64,000 nucleotides of DNA from an uncultured Bacilli bacterium (GCA_934168205.1 CAKPMX010000005.1:1-64000); one strand, 5' to 3'. Counted from the first letter of the stretch, positions 1 to 8,911 are shown. The notes: a model not told the origin generated them from the sequence alone. A program made the numbers and translations.

Positions 1-66
1 GAAAACAAAAACCTTTGTTATAAAGTTTTTACACTCTCTTTCTATCATTTTATTTCTTTTAATCAT
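1..66 (-). CDS. possible 5' end of a gene running off the left edge
   Basis: An open frame starts with ATG at 66 and stays open to the window edge (22 codons; it begins MIKRNKMIERECKNF). No convincing ribosome binding site precedes it, and a second ATG at 48 is equally weak. It lies just downstream of a promoter, leader and terminator (81-224) on the same strand, so it could be the gene that the leader controls. Too little is visible to name a product, and it may be a chance frame. Confidence 0.25.
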   Translation of the reverse strand, partial: MIKRNKMIERECKNFITKVFVF

Positions 67-80
67 ATTGATTATTGAAT

Positions 81-116
81 AAAAAAATGACACTTAATTC
101 TTAGGAATTAAATGTC
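81..116 (-). terminator. terminator or attenuator hairpin at left edge
   Basis: On the minus strand a 12-bp stem (GACATTTAATTC paired with GAATTAAGTGTC, one G-U) with a short loop is followed by ATTTTTTTATT. The stem lies downstream of a candidate leader peptide whose stop codon (101-103) sits in the loop. The hairpin may therefore end a short RNA, or attenuate a gene beyond the left edge. Confidence 0.65.
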
Positions 117-154
117 CTATCAACAAAACGGTAGACATTCAATTTTCGAGTCAA
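101..154 (-). CDS. candidate 17-residue leader peptide
   Basis: A TTG-initiated frame encodes MTRKLNVYRFVDRTFNS and stops in the loop of the terminator at 81-116. The Shine-Dalgarno-like AAGGAAG (162-168) lies 7 nt upstream. A ribosome reaching the stop would cover the 5' arm of the terminator. This geometry is that of a translation-coupled attenuator, but the ORF is short, uses TTG and could be accidental. Confidence 0.3.
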   Translation of the reverse strand: MTRKLNVYRFVDRTFNS

Positions 155-195
155 CTGAATGCTTCCTTTTTTTATCAAGTTTCCTTGACAAGTTA

Positions 196-224
196 AATAT
201 ATCATAAAATTTATATTTCTTCAA
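196..224 (-). promoter_or_regulatory. sigma-A-type promoter of left-edge leader
   Basis: Minus-strand -35 TTGAAG (219-224), 17-bp spacer, -10 TATATT (196-201). Transcription would begin near 189 and run through the leader peptide candidate and terminator towards the left edge. Confidence 0.5.
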
Positions 225-233
225 TCATTTATT

Positions 234-1385
234 TTAATTGAAAAGTACTTTTTCTGACTTAAATTGTTTTACAATTATTTTTATAATGATAATTGAAATT
301 ATAATTGATGATGCTAGACAAACAATAACATTATAGTAATTGACCTTAACTGTAAAAATATCCATTAATAGTTGAACATGTGATAATATTGGTATCATAT
401 AATATAGTTTACTTATTATTTCAACATTTAACATAGATATAAACATTGGTATTAAAGTAATAAATGTTAAAATTTGACTGGCTATTTGAGCTTCTTTGTA
501 ACTTTTTGTATTAGCTGTTAGAGCTATAGCTAAGCCAGATATTAGAAGTGAAGCTGCTATACATATTATAATTCCTATTATGATATTTTCTGATGTAAAG
601 AACAGATTTATATCGTCGTATACTTTATATTTTCCTTTAGCAATTATCAAACTTCCAATAGTTATAATGTAGCCAAATAAAGATGAGAACAGACTCATTA
701 TTGATGTTGCGAGATACTTGCCGGTAATTAATTCTTTACTGGTTACTGGGAATGTTAAAATTGTTTCCAATGTACCTTGTTCTTTTTCGACAGCTGTTGC
801 ACTGGTTGCGGTAGTAGATGCAGCCATAGATGCAGCAATAATTATATAAGTAAAGGCAATAGAAAGAATTGTTTCTAGTAAATAGTTTTCTCCTTCTATG
901 TACTTTGTTTCAATAGAAAAATTATTATATACTTCTTCTGGATCAATATCTTTATTTATTAAATATTCATCACCTATATAGTTATTATATTGATTTAAAT
1001 AAGCAGTTACATATTCAACTGAAGACATACCATCCATCCCTTCATCTGAATATATAGTATATTTATTTTCTTTTTCATCATAATAGACATAAGAGGATAC
1101 ATCATGATTTTTAAAGGCTTCTTCCATACTTTTTAAGTCTGAATATTTTTTTATCTTCAATTGATTTTCTTTTATTAGTTTGGTTTCTATTTCATTAGGT
1201 TCATAATTTATGGCAACAGTATATATTTTTTGATCATTAACACTATTTTCATATGTACTTGATAAATAAAAAACAAAGAAGGCAATTAGTAATGGGAATA
1301 AAAGAATTAAAGCGACTGTTTTTCTATCACGAAATATTGATCTTAATTCTTTTTTAATAGTAATTTTAATATTATTCTTATTCAT
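234..1385 (-). CDS. ABC-2 type exporter permease (NatB-like)
   Basis: This is the membrane subunit of an ATP-driven exporter working with the ATPase encoded just upstream (1378-2130). The 383-residue protein has one N-terminal membrane helix (about residues 23-43), an external loop of roughly 130 residues, then five more helices. The cytoplasmic stretch VEKEQGTLETIL after the second helix is characteristic of NatB/ABC-2 sodium-exporter-type permeases. A GTG at 1394 is in frame, but the ATG at 1385 sits 4 nt after AGGTGAT, the usual ribosome binding site here, so I chose ATG. It overlaps the end of the ATPase gene by 8 nt, indicating translational coupling. The substrate (Na+, peptide or drug) cannot be told from sequence. 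Confidence 0.85.
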   Translation of the reverse strand: MNKNNIKITIKKELRSIFRDRKTVALILLFPLLIAFFVFYLSSTYENSVNDQKIYTVAINYEPNEIETKLIKENQLKIKKYSDLKSMEEAFKNHDVSSYVYYDEKENKYTIYSDEGMDGMSSVEYVTAYLNQYNNYIGDEYLINKDIDPEEVYNNFSIETKYIEGENYLLETILSIAFTYIIIAASMAASTTATSATAVEKEQGTLETILTFPVTSKELITGKYLATSIMSLFSSLFGYIITIGSLIIAKGKYKVYDDINLFFTSENIIIGIIICIAASLLISGLAIALTANTKSYKEAQIASQILTFITLIPMFISMLNVEIISKLYYMIPILSHVQLLMDIFTVKVNYYNVIVCLASSIIISIIIIKIIVKQFKSEKVLFN

Positions 1386-2130
1386 AGTTATCACCTACTA
1401 AAGCAAAGAAACTATCTCTTAAATTGGTTGTTTTTGTTTTCCTAAATATTTCTTCTTTACTACCCTCTATAATTATTTTACCTTTATTTATCATGACTAT
1501 TTTGTCGCAAATATTCTCTGCTTCTTCCATATAATGAGTTGAATATAAAATACATTTGTTTTCTTTTTTCATTTCTTTAATAAAGTCTATTATTGTTTTA
1601 CTAGATATGACATCTAGTCCTGATGTTGGTTCATCTAAAATATAGTATTTTGGATTATGGATTAGACATCTTGAAATACTAGTTCTTTGATATTGACCTG
1701 TAGAAAGTGTTCCTATTCTTTGATGAAGAAAAGATGTCATATTAAATTTATTACTAATTTCCTTTATCTTTTTTTGATATTCTTTTTTAGATAGACCATA
1801 GTATGAAGCAGTCATTTCTAATAATTCATATGGTGAAATATCTTTATATAATTTTGTATTACCAGATAGATAGGCTATTTCTTTTTTTATTTCGATAGAG
1901 TCTTTTTTGTATGTTTTATCGTCTATTGTAACAGTTCCTTTACTAGGTTCCATGATACCAGCAATAATTCTTAGTAATGTTGTTTTACCAGCACCATTTG
2001 GTCCTAGAATTCCTACTATTTCTCCAGGCTTTGCGGTAAAAGAGATATTATCGTTGGCTAAAAAAGTAATAGTTTCTTTTTCTGATGTCTTTTTGGTGAA
2101 TTCTTTAGTAATATTTTCTACTTTTAGCAT
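1378..2130 (-). CDS. ABC transporter ATP-binding protein (NatA-like)
   Basis: A 250-residue cytoplasmic ATPase that energises the neighbouring ABC-2 permease. The Walker A motif GPNGAGKTT is at residues 43-51, the signature is LSTGQYQR, the Walker B is YYILDEPTSGLD, and the switch histidine is in STHYMEEAE. The length and the STG (not SGG) signature match NatA-type single-domain exporters. It starts with ATG after AAAGGAGAATGCT. Its stop overlaps the start of the permease gene, so the two form an operon with the ATPase first. Confidence 0.9.
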   Translation of the reverse strand: MLKVENITKEFTKKTSEKETITFLANDNISFTAKPGEIVGILGPNGAGKTTLLRIIAGIMEPSKGTVTIDDKTYKKDSIEIKKEIAYLSGNTKLYKDISPYELLEMTASYYGLSKKEYQKKIKEISNKFNMTSFLHQRIGTLSTGQYQRTSISRCLIHNPKYYILDEPTSGLDVISSKTIIDFIKEMKKENKCILYSTHYMEEAENICDKIVMINKGKIIIEGSKEEIFRKTKTTNLRDSFFALVGDNYE

Positions 2131-2141
2131 AGCATTCTCCT

Positions 2142-2654
2142 TTAACTTATTTTTGTTAAAATCCAGTCATAATCTTTTAAATTATATACTGACCTGCAAT
2201 ATGGACATACTCCGGTATTATTAGAATCTATACTAGCACCACAGTTTGGACATTCTTTTATAATCCCTGTTTCTTTAGCGTTTTTTATTTTACTGAATGT
2301 TAAATATTGTTTTTTTTCTACACGTCTATCATTTATTCCTGATACATATTTTCCTGTTGTTTTGTCTACTTGATAATCCATATATCTAGACGTTAATAGT
2401 ACGGTTATTTCATAATGATCTTCTTTTTCACATTTATCTTTTATTACTATATTTTTTACATTTAATTCATCATACATTTGACGTAAATTTTTACTATTTA
2501 ATTCTTCGGTAATCTTTAACAGTTGTTCCTTTACATTTGGACTAATTTTATGTTCTACTCTTTTAATATTATCAGTCATAATTGCTGTTAAAACCATTAT
2601 ATATGTGTTACTTACTTTACCTAGAAAATCTGTCTCATTAAATTTTTCATCCAT
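2142..2654 (-). CDS. Tim44-like domain protein with C-terminal zinc ribbon
   Basis: A 170-residue soluble protein. Residues about 10-130 form an alpha/beta region resembling bacterial Tim44-like/NTF2-fold domains. A C-terminal zinc ribbon follows, with two CxxC pairs (CPNCG and CPYCR). There is no signal peptide or membrane helix. Two ATG codons lie close together; the second (2654) has the better spacing to AGAGGAG (8 nt versus 2 nt). It sits 11 nt upstream of the NatA-like ATPase gene and may be co-transcribed with the exporter. The function is unknown. The Tim44 assignment is from overall pattern and is moderate; the zinc ribbon is clear. Confidence 0.6.
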   Translation of the reverse strand: MDEKFNETDFLGKVSNTYIMVLTAIMTDNIKRVEHKISPNVKEQLLKITEELNSKNLRQMYDELNVKNIVIKDKCEKEDHYEITVLLTSRYMDYQVDKTTGKYVSGINDRRVEKKQYLTFSKIKNAKETGIIKECPNCGASIDSNNTGVCPYCRSVYNLKDYDWILTKIS

Positions 2655-2696
2655 ATTCATTACTCCTCTATTGTATTAATTATATCATGAATAAAA

Positions 2697-2725
2697 GAAA
2701 AACCTATTATATTTCTATAATAGTT
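2697..2725 (-). terminator. terminator of the tsaC-like gene
   Basis: The minus-strand stem ACTATTATA / TATAATAGG is followed by TTTTTC. The hairpin overlaps the stop codon of the upstream t6A synthase gene. Confidence 0.65.
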
Positions 2726-3737
2726 CCAAATAATTATGTGAACAAGATCTAATCAATCTATTCATAATAGCTAGACCTAGGCCAGTTGGTTCAACTCCTT
2801 CTATTACAACTAGATCAACTTTGTAACCGTCTACTTTACGTAAAAGCGTAAATATATTCTTTGAGATTTCTTCTAGCGTTTCTCCTAAAGGTAATGTATT
2901 TTTAAAATACTTGGTATTTGATGTTTTACATAGTACTAGACAATTTTCTTTACTTTCTAGTTCTTTTACTTTATCTATAAATTTATTATTATCTTTACTA
3001 TATATTAGTAAACACTTTGAGTCGGGAGCATAATGTTTATATTTCATTCCTGGTGAAAGTACTTTTTCATTTTCTTTTATTTCACCTAAGACATGAGAAT
3101 CTACTATTACCGGCGCAACAGTTTCTAAATCTTCTTTTGTAATTTTTCCTGGTCTTAAAATATGAATATTATTTTCTATTACTCTTATTACAGTTGATTC
3201 TACTCCTATATCCGTTTGACCAGCGTCAATTATATAGTCTACTCTGTCACTAAGTTCATTAAAAATATCTTCTATGTTAGTTCCGGATGGTTTTCCTGAT
3301 ATGTTTGCAGAAGGGGCCGCAATTGGAGTATTAGATAATTCTATTAAGTCATGAGCTATTTCATTGCTGGGCATTCTTATTCCTACTGTATCTAAATTAC
3401 CAGTTACAATATTAGGCACTATATCTTTTCTTTTTAAAATTATAGTTAAAGGTCCTGGAAAAAACTTTTTCATTAATTCATATTCAATATCATTGATATC
3501 TTTAGCTATTCTTTCTACCATGTCGATACTTGAAACATGTAAAATTAAAGGATTGTCTTGTTTTCTTCCTTTCGCAATAAATATATTTTTAACAGCAGGA
3601 GCGTCTAGGCCATTTGCTCCTATCCCATAAACTGTTTCAGTTGGAAAAAGAACTAGCTTACCTTGTTTTATATATTCAGCTGCTTCTTTAATACTTTCTT
3701 TTTGATATTTACTTTTACAGTCTAGATACTTAGCCAT
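2715..3737 (-). CDS. tsaC: L-threonylcarbamoyladenylate synthase (Sua5/YwlC type)
   Basis: This enzyme makes threonylcarbamoyl-AMP from threonine, bicarbonate and ATP, the first step of the universal t6A37 modification of ANN-decoding tRNAs. The YrdC domain fills roughly residues 15-205, with the recognisable LVFPTETVYGIGANG and KGRKQDNPLILHV motifs. A Sua5 C-terminal domain follows (about 215-340), making it the long Sua5 form (340 residues) rather than the short TsaC form. The ATG start follows GAGGTGATACGTAT. It ends in its own terminator and is not obviously in an operon. Confidence 0.93.
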   Translation of the reverse strand: MAKYLDCKSKYQKESIKEAAEYIKQGKLVLFPTETVYGIGANGLDAPAVKNIFIAKGRKQDNPLILHVSSIDMVERIAKDINDIEYELMKKFFPGPLTIILKRKDIVPNIVTGNLDTVGIRMPSNEIAHDLIELSNTPIAAPSANISGKPSGTNIEDIFNELSDRVDYIIDAGQTDIGVESTVIRVIENNIHILRPGKITKEDLETVAPVIVDSHVLGEIKENEKVLSPGMKYKHYAPDSKCLLIYSKDNNKFIDKVKELESKENCLVLCKTSNTKYFKNTLPLGETLEEISKNIFTLLRKVDGYKVDLVVIEGVEPTGLGLAIMNRLIRSCSHNYLELL

Positions 3738-3849
3738 ATACGTATCACCTCGGCTACTAATTATACTACTTTTTTTGTTTTTTTCAAGAAAAGAGAGTTA
3801 TTTATAGATTAATTTATACTATTAAGTTATAATTATTTAAGGTGATAGA

Positions 3850-4701
3850 ATGATAAATACATGGCAATTTTGGGTAGTTATATATTTAATAGCTGGAGTT
3901 TTATTTGCTCAAAAGTTTAAGTCATCTAATCGTAATATGAAGAATGCTGGTTCTTTAACTATTTTGTTAGAACTATTTACAGGTGTTTTTTCATTACTAA
4001 TGATTCCTGTTTTTGATATAAAATTTGATATTAATACTAATGTATTATTAACACTTTTGATAGTTGTATTTATATATGCAGTTACTGATAGATTAAATAT
4101 TGAAGCCAGATACGGATTAGATCCTTCTACATTTAGTATGTTAAAGCAGTTGTCGACTGTTTTTATGATTATATTTGGCTTTACGCTTTTAAAAGAAGAA
4201 TTTGTATTTAGTAAACTGCTTGGTACATTATTTATCATTGGTGCAAATATAATACTTTCTTATGATAAAGGTAAATTCGTTATAAATAAATATTTTATTA
4301 TGTCATTTGTATCAAACTTTTTATTTGCTGTTGCGATGTTAATTAATGTTGATTTGTCTGATCATTTTAATTTAGCTTTTTATACTTATATTACAGTTAC
4401 TATTCCTTCTATCTTAATATTTGTTTTTGGTAGACATAATATAGCTGATATAAAAGAAGAATTTAGATTATGTAAAAGAAAAGATTTTATAATAGCGGCT
4501 TTTTCTTGGGCCTTAATGTTAAATGCATCTATTAGAGCTTATCAACTTGGTAGTGTTACTGTTGTTGCTTCTCTATTTGCTTTGACTGCTATTCTTAATG
4601 CTTTAGTTGAATTTATATTTAGTCATAATAAAAATAAGTTTATACAAAAAGTAATTGCAGCGACATTAATAATAATTGGAGTGATTCTTGTCAATGGATG
4701 A
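3850..4701 (+). CDS. EamA/DMT-family transporter
   Basis: A 283-residue integral membrane protein with about ten predicted hydrophobic helices, arranged as two five-helix halves typical of the drug/metabolite transporter superfamily. It ends in a hydrophobic helix, AATLIIIGVILVNG, as most EamA proteins do. ATG follows AAGGTGATAGA. It is one of few plus-strand genes here, with a terminator overlapping its stop, and converges on the SEDS gene at 4718. The substrate cannot be predicted. Confidence 0.8.
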   Translation: MINTWQFWVVIYLIAGVLFAQKFKSSNRNMKNAGSLTILLELFTGVFSLLMIPVFDIKFDINTNVLLTLLIVVFIYAVTDRLNIEARYGLDPSTFSMLKQLSTVFMIIFGFTLLKEEFVFSKLLGTLFIIGANIILSYDKGKFVINKYFIMSFVSNFLFAVAMLINVDLSDHFNLAFYTYITVTIPSILIFVFGRHNIADIKEEFRLCKRKDFIIAAFSWALMLNASIRAYQLGSVTVVASLFALTAILNALVEFIFSHNKNKFIQKVIAATLIIIGVILVNG

Positions 4702-4713
4702 GAATCTTTTTTA
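4683..4713 (+). terminator. terminator of EamA gene
   Basis: Stem GATTCT / AGAATC followed by TTTTTT, overlapping the EamA stop codon. Confidence 0.6.
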
Positions 4714-4717
4714 TATA

Positions 4718-5821
4718 TTACTTACTACTTTTTTCTATGCTGTTTCTAGAAATATTTAAGATGATTCCAATACTTGCCATACTTACTAATAAAGATGAGC
4801 CACCATAACTTAAAAATGGCAACGTTACTCCAGTTACTGGTATCATACCAATTACTACCATTAGATTCATTAGAGACTGAAATATTATTTGAAATATCAT
4901 ACCAAATGATAGGTATTTTGAAAAAGAATCTTTTGCCCTTAAAGATATTTTTATACCTCTATATAATATTATGGAAAATAATCCCGCTACAATAAAGGCT
5001 CCTGCTACGCCGAACTCTTCAGCTATAATTGAGAAGATAAAGTCAGTTTGTGGTTCTGGTAAGTAAAAATGTTTTTGAACGGAGTTTAAAAAACCTGTAC
5101 CAAGGAGTCCACCTGGGCCTATGGCATATAGACTTTGGATTATTTGAAAACCTGTTCCTAAAGCATCATTCCATGGATTAATAAATGAGGTAATTCGATC
5201 CATTCTATATGGTGCAATTACTACTAATATTGCAATACCAATGATACCTATGACTCCCATGCCTATAAAGAATTTCATATTTACACCAGCAATAAATAAA
5301 AGTGAAATTATGGACATAACTAATATTACACCAGTACCTAAGTCTGGTTGTAACATAATTAAAAAGAAAAATAATAAAGTAATACCAAGAATGGGAAATA
5401 CACCTTGTTTATAACTCTTTAGGAACTTATTACTATTTGAAAGGTATTTACTTGTAAAAATTATTAAACCAAGTTTAGCAGCTTCACTAGGTTGTATTCC
5501 TAATGGACCTATACCAAACCAGGATCTTGAACCATTTCTAATACTACCAACACCTGGTATTAAAACAGTAATTAATAAAATTAGACAGATTATAATTATT
5601 AAATTTGTCTTTTTATAATATACTTTATAATCAATTCTAGAGACTACTATCATTATAATAATACCAAGAAGTAGAAATATGGACTGATATTTTAAGTAAT
5701 GAAACGAATCATTAAATTTATATTCTGCCCAGATACTAGAAGCAGAATATATCATAACTGTACCAAGAATAGATAAAATGATTACCGCTATTAATAGTAC
5801 TTTATCAAGTGTCTTTTTCAT
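4718..5821 (-). CDS. SEDS peptidoglycan polymerase (FtsW/RodA/SpoVE family)
   Basis: A polytopic membrane glycosyltransferase (367 residues, about ten helices) that polymerises lipid II and works with a class B PBP. Family motifs are visible: GIGPLGIQPSE, LQPDLGTG, INPWNDALGTGFQIIQSL, YLPEPQTDFIFSIIAEEFG and the C-terminal GVTLPFLSYGGSS. The NPW..GTGFQIIQSLYAIGPGGLLG stretch looks more like SpoVE/classical FtsW than RodA. The window holds a second SEDS protein at 53122, so the division, elongation and possible sporulation roles cannot be assigned without phylogeny. It starts with ATG after AGGTGATAAA and lies just downstream of the terminator ending the matrix cluster. Confidence 0.85.
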   Translation of the reverse strand: MKKTLDKVLLIAVIILSILGTVMIYSASSIWAEYKFNDSFHYLKYQSIFLLLGIIIMIVVSRIDYKVYYKKTNLIIIICLILLITVLIPGVGSIRNGSRSWFGIGPLGIQPSEAAKLGLIIFTSKYLSNSNKFLKSYKQGVFPILGITLLFFFLIMLQPDLGTGVILVMSIISLLFIAGVNMKFFIGMGVIGIIGIAILVVIAPYRMDRITSFINPWNDALGTGFQIIQSLYAIGPGGLLGTGFLNSVQKHFYLPEPQTDFIFSIIAEEFGVAGAFIVAGLFSIILYRGIKISLRAKDSFSKYLSFGMIFQIIFQSLMNLMVVIGMIPVTGVTLPFLSYGGSSLLVSMASIGIILNISRNSIEKSSK

Positions 5822-5863
5822 TTTATCACCTATTAAATTATATTTTATAAAAAGCTTATTATG

Positions 5864-5888
5864 AAAAAAAGAGACCGTTTGGTCTCTT
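5864..5888 (-). terminator. terminator of matrix operon
   Basis: The perfect 8-bp stem AAGAGACC / GGTCTCTT with loop AAAC is followed by T7 on the minus strand. It ends the sipW-DUF5305 transcript. Confidence 0.85.
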
Positions 5889-7686
5889 AGATTATTTCTT
5901 CAATATCATGATTATGTTGTTTATTTTTATTATTGCCTTTATTATTTCTTTTGTTTTTATAGAACTGGTTGTTATTCTTCTTGAACTTATAGTTCTTTTT
6001 GTACTTTTTTGGAGAAGATGTTTTTACTTCTTTTTCTTTTTGTACTTCATTGATTGGTTGAACTTTTTCATTTTTCTTTTCATCTTTAACAGGCTCATCT
6101 TTTACAATTATTTTTTCTGCTTCAGATGGTTTTGGTAAATCTTCATCTTCTTTTACATTATCAACTATAATAACTGGTTCTATTTCAGTATTACTGCTTG
6201 GCATTACACTTATATCATTTATAGGTGAAGTATATGTTTCAATATTTTCTACTTCAGGAATATTTATTTTGGGTTGCTCTTCTACAATTTCTGGTACTGT
6301 TTCTTCTATTTGTTCTTCTTGAACGGTTTCATTTGAAACAACTTCTTTATTTTCTTCTACTGGAATTTCTTCACTTTCTACTGAAGTAGACTCTTCATTA
6401 GTAGTAGTTAATTGTCCTTCACTTGTTTCAGTAGTCTCAATAACTTCATTATTCTTAGAAAGCATATCATCTAATTCTTTTGTTACTACTACTGGAGTTT
6501 TCTTTTTGAAAAGATTTCCGATAAAGGCAAACTTTGACATTTGTTCTTCAATAGCTTTGTTTTTAGCAGCTAATCTCTTTTCTTCTTGTTCTTCAAGTTC
6601 TTTTCTAACAACTCTATACTTATATAAAATTTCATCTGATACGATAATAAATGTACTTATATCATTTTCAGTATCCTCATTATATAATATTGGCTTGCCA
6701 GTTGAATCATGAGCATCAAGTAATTCTTCAATCCTTGGTACTTCAATGACATTATATTTACTTTCATCAATAGTATCAGCTGTTTTACTTGATACTATTG
6801 CTCGATCATATTCTCTTAAAATACTTTTTATAGTTGCTTTATAAACATCTGTTTTACTTCTATTAGTTAAGAAATTATAAATAACAATATATAGTAAGGC
6901 TAAACTTAGAAGTCCAACAATGACACCTAGGACTAAAGCTACTGGTTTTTTGATTTGAGACATGTAGTTTCTTTCAAGAGTACCAGAGTTATTTATATCA
7001 CTAGTATCAATTCCAATATTTATGGTTTGTTCTGACATAGGAATAGCAATTACTAGTTTACTTGATTTTTTAAAGTCTTCTTTTAGTAACGGACTCTTTC
7101 CTACAACATCAATATTAAATGTTAAAACTAATTTACTATTTACGGATAAAGCATATTCTTTTTTGAAGGCATTTACGTAGTTATTATATTCATCATAGTT
7201 AATACTTACATCTTGGTCTACTCTAAAACTGCCTCCTGTTACTTTTTCTTTTGTATCTTTAACAAGTAGAGATGGTCTTTTATATAATACTTTGTTATTG
7301 TCATTTGGATCTGATATTATTAAGTCTGCTGATACTTTGTAATTATATGTATACTCCATTTCTTCTTCAGAATGCATTTCATAAGTAAATGTTGGTACTA
7401 TATTTTTAATGATACTAGCAACATATTGCATGTCTTTGCCTAGGTATTGTTCTTTATAATAATTATTTTCTTTTAAAAATACTTTATAATCAATGTTACC
7501 TACTTCGTTGTAGCCAATGATTGATTCTTCTTTAGTATACATTGATCCTTTTAATACTAGTACGGTTAAACCTAACATAATTAATGTTGGAATTAACATA
7601 TAAAATAGCCAGTTCTTAATAGTATATGGTTTAACTTCAGTAGGTTTTTTAGCTAGTTTAGGATTAATCGGATTATTATTATTCAT
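5887..7686 (-). CDS. DUF5305-like two-helix membrane protein with long disordered cytoplasmic tail
   Basis: A 599-residue protein. A first membrane helix at about residues 28-47 precedes an external domain of roughly 200 residues containing GSFRVDQDVSINYDEYNNYVN, which resembles the DUF5305 family. A second helix is at about 253-273. The remaining ~325 residues should be cytoplasmic: a short structured part, a glutamate/threonine-rich low-complexity part, and a lysine/asparagine-rich basic end. DUF5305 genes are known beside SipW/TasA-type genes, and here it follows sipW by 2 nt. A role in assembling or sensing the secreted fibre proteins is inference. The long acidic-then-basic tail is unusual. 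Confidence 0.65.
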   Translation of the reverse strand: MNNNNPINPKLAKKPTEVKPYTIKNWLFYMLIPTLIMLGLTVLVLKGSMYTKEESIIGYNEVGNIDYKVFLKENNYYKEQYLGKDMQYVASIIKNIVPTFTYEMHSEEEMEYTYNYKVSADLIISDPNDNNKVLYKRPSLLVKDTKEKVTGGSFRVDQDVSINYDEYNNYVNAFKKEYALSVNSKLVLTFNIDVVGKSPLLKEDFKKSSKLVIAIPMSEQTINIGIDTSDINNSGTLERNYMSQIKKPVALVLGVIVGLLSLALLYIVIYNFLTNRSKTDVYKATIKSILREYDRAIVSSKTADTIDESKYNVIEVPRIEELLDAHDSTGKPILYNEDTENDISTFIIVSDEILYKYRVVRKELEEQEEKRLAAKNKAIEEQMSKFAFIGNLFKKKTPVVVTKELDDMLSKNNEVIETTETSEGQLTTTNEESTSVESEEIPVEENKEVVSNETVQEEQIEETVPEIVEEQPKINIPEVENIETYTSPINDISVMPSSNTEIEPVIIVDNVKEDEDLPKPSEAEKIIVKDEPVKDEKKNEKVQPINEVQKEKEVKTSSPKKYKKNYKFKKNNNQFYKNKRNNKGNNKNKQHNHDIEEII

Positions 7687-7688
7687 TA

Positions 7689-8822
7689 TTACACCTCTTC
7701 ACTTAGCCATACTGTTGGGATTCCTGCATATGGAATCATCGTTACAGCCTTTCCAACAACTGATACTTGATCTATTGTCCAAGCATCCTCAGTATTGTTA
7801 TTGTCCCCTTTTGTTCTAAAATAATAGTTATCGTTTATTTTTTCCATTTTTATAATACGATGGACTACTACGATGTCATTATATTTATATACTAATACTT
7901 CGCCTACTTTTAAACTACCAATGTTATCTTGTGTTATTTTTTCAACTATTACAATGTCACCCTTTTTAATTTTAGGATTCATTGAATCAGATCCTATCGC
8001 CAGAGCATAGTATTTAAATACTCCTGATGTAAGGGCAATAGTTATTGTTAAAAAGATAAGTAATATAACTGTTGTGACACGTTGAACTATAAAACTTCTT
8101 CTAATATCTGATTTTCCTTTTTTACTACCAAACTCTTTATATGTTCTCCATAAGATATATGCTGGTAATAATAATTCGATTATAGTTTTAAAATATTCAT
8201 TGATATTTGGTACTATTGGTATTATGTATACTGGTAGTTCCATAATTAAACGATATATTATACATGGAACATAACCAAATTTATAACATAGATATGTTAA
8301 TAAGAAGTTTTTAGATAATATTGGCAGAACACTCATGTAACATAACTTTATAATACCTAGATTAGTATTTAAATCATATGCGTAAGCTACTAATTTAGTA
8401 TCTATTGTAACAAATAGTAAACATGTAAGTACTATTAAGACTTTATTTTTTGAAGCTTTACTTAGCATTTCATATCTTAAGAATTCAGATATTACGATAG
8501 TTAATATTATTGGAACTGTATTTCTTAATATTCCCAGTAGTGTTAAGCTATATCTTGTTCTTAAAAAACCAATTATTATTCCTGATAAATAAATAATTAT
8601 GTAATATATAAAACAATATATTAGGATACTTAAGATATTGTCTTTTTCGTATAGATTTCTTTTCTTTTCATGGCCTAATGATAATATTGTAATTGCTAGA
8701 ACTAGGCCTAAGAAAATAACTATACCATATTCTTCTAACTTATTTGTTACAAAAATATCTAAAAGAAGTATTATGATTGTTGATACTTGTATTAAAGCTA
8801 GTCTTTTTTCACTCGTCTTCAT
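7689..8822 (-). CDS. sipW: SipW-type signal peptidase I with N-terminal membrane domain
   Basis: A membrane-bound serine protease (378 residues) that should cleave the signal peptides of the TasA/camelysin-like proteins next to it. The C-terminal catalytic part carries GSDSMNPKIKKGDIV with the nucleophilic serine, VVHRI with the histidine typical of the ER/SipW-type (S26B) branch instead of a lysine, and TKGDNNNTED. About 200 residues of N-terminal multi-helix membrane domain precede it, longer than B. subtilis SipW. An in-frame start lies 18 codons upstream, but the ATG at 8822 follows GAGGGAAAAGT and was preferred. It is separated from the upstream cargo gene by a strong hairpin (8861-8898). 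Confidence 0.9.
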   Translation of the reverse strand: MKTSEKRLALIQVSTIIILLLDIFVTNKLEEYGIVIFLGLVLAITILSLGHEKKRNLYEKDNILSILIYCFIYYIIIYLSGIIIGFLRTRYSLTLLGILRNTVPIILTIVISEFLRYEMLSKASKNKVLIVLTCLLFVTIDTKLVAYAYDLNTNLGIIKLCYMSVLPILSKNFLLTYLCYKFGYVPCIIYRLIMELPVYIIPIVPNINEYFKTIIELLLPAYILWRTYKEFGSKKGKSDIRRSFIVQRVTTVILLIFLTITIALTSGVFKYYALAIGSDSMNPKIKKGDIVIVEKITQDNIGSLKVGEVLVYKYNDIVVVHRIIKMEKINDNYYFRTKGDNNNTEDAWTIDQVSVVGKAVTMIPYAGIPTVWLSEEV

Positions 8823-8860
8823 ACTTTTCCCTCTTTCAAATATTTTTCTAATAAACAAGT

Positions 8861-8898
8861 AATTAAGGCGTAACAATTTAGACTGTTACACCTTAATT
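8861..8898 (-). promoter_or_regulatory. stable hairpin between cargo gene and sipW
   Basis: A 15-bp stem (AATTAAGGTGTAACA with TGTTACGCCTTAATT, one G-U on the minus-strand RNA) and an 8-nt loop. No U-run follows. The odd pair is a wobble only in minus-strand RNA, which fits a function in that transcript, such as stabilising the cargo mRNA or lowering sipW expression. Confidence 0.6.
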
Positions 8899-8911
8899 GT
8901 TGTATTAATTA

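Noticed and set aside
81..190. Purine or preQ1 riboswitch at the left edge (TCTACC and an A-rich tail)
   Set aside because: The other conserved parts of both aptamers are missing. The leader-peptide reading explains the layout better.
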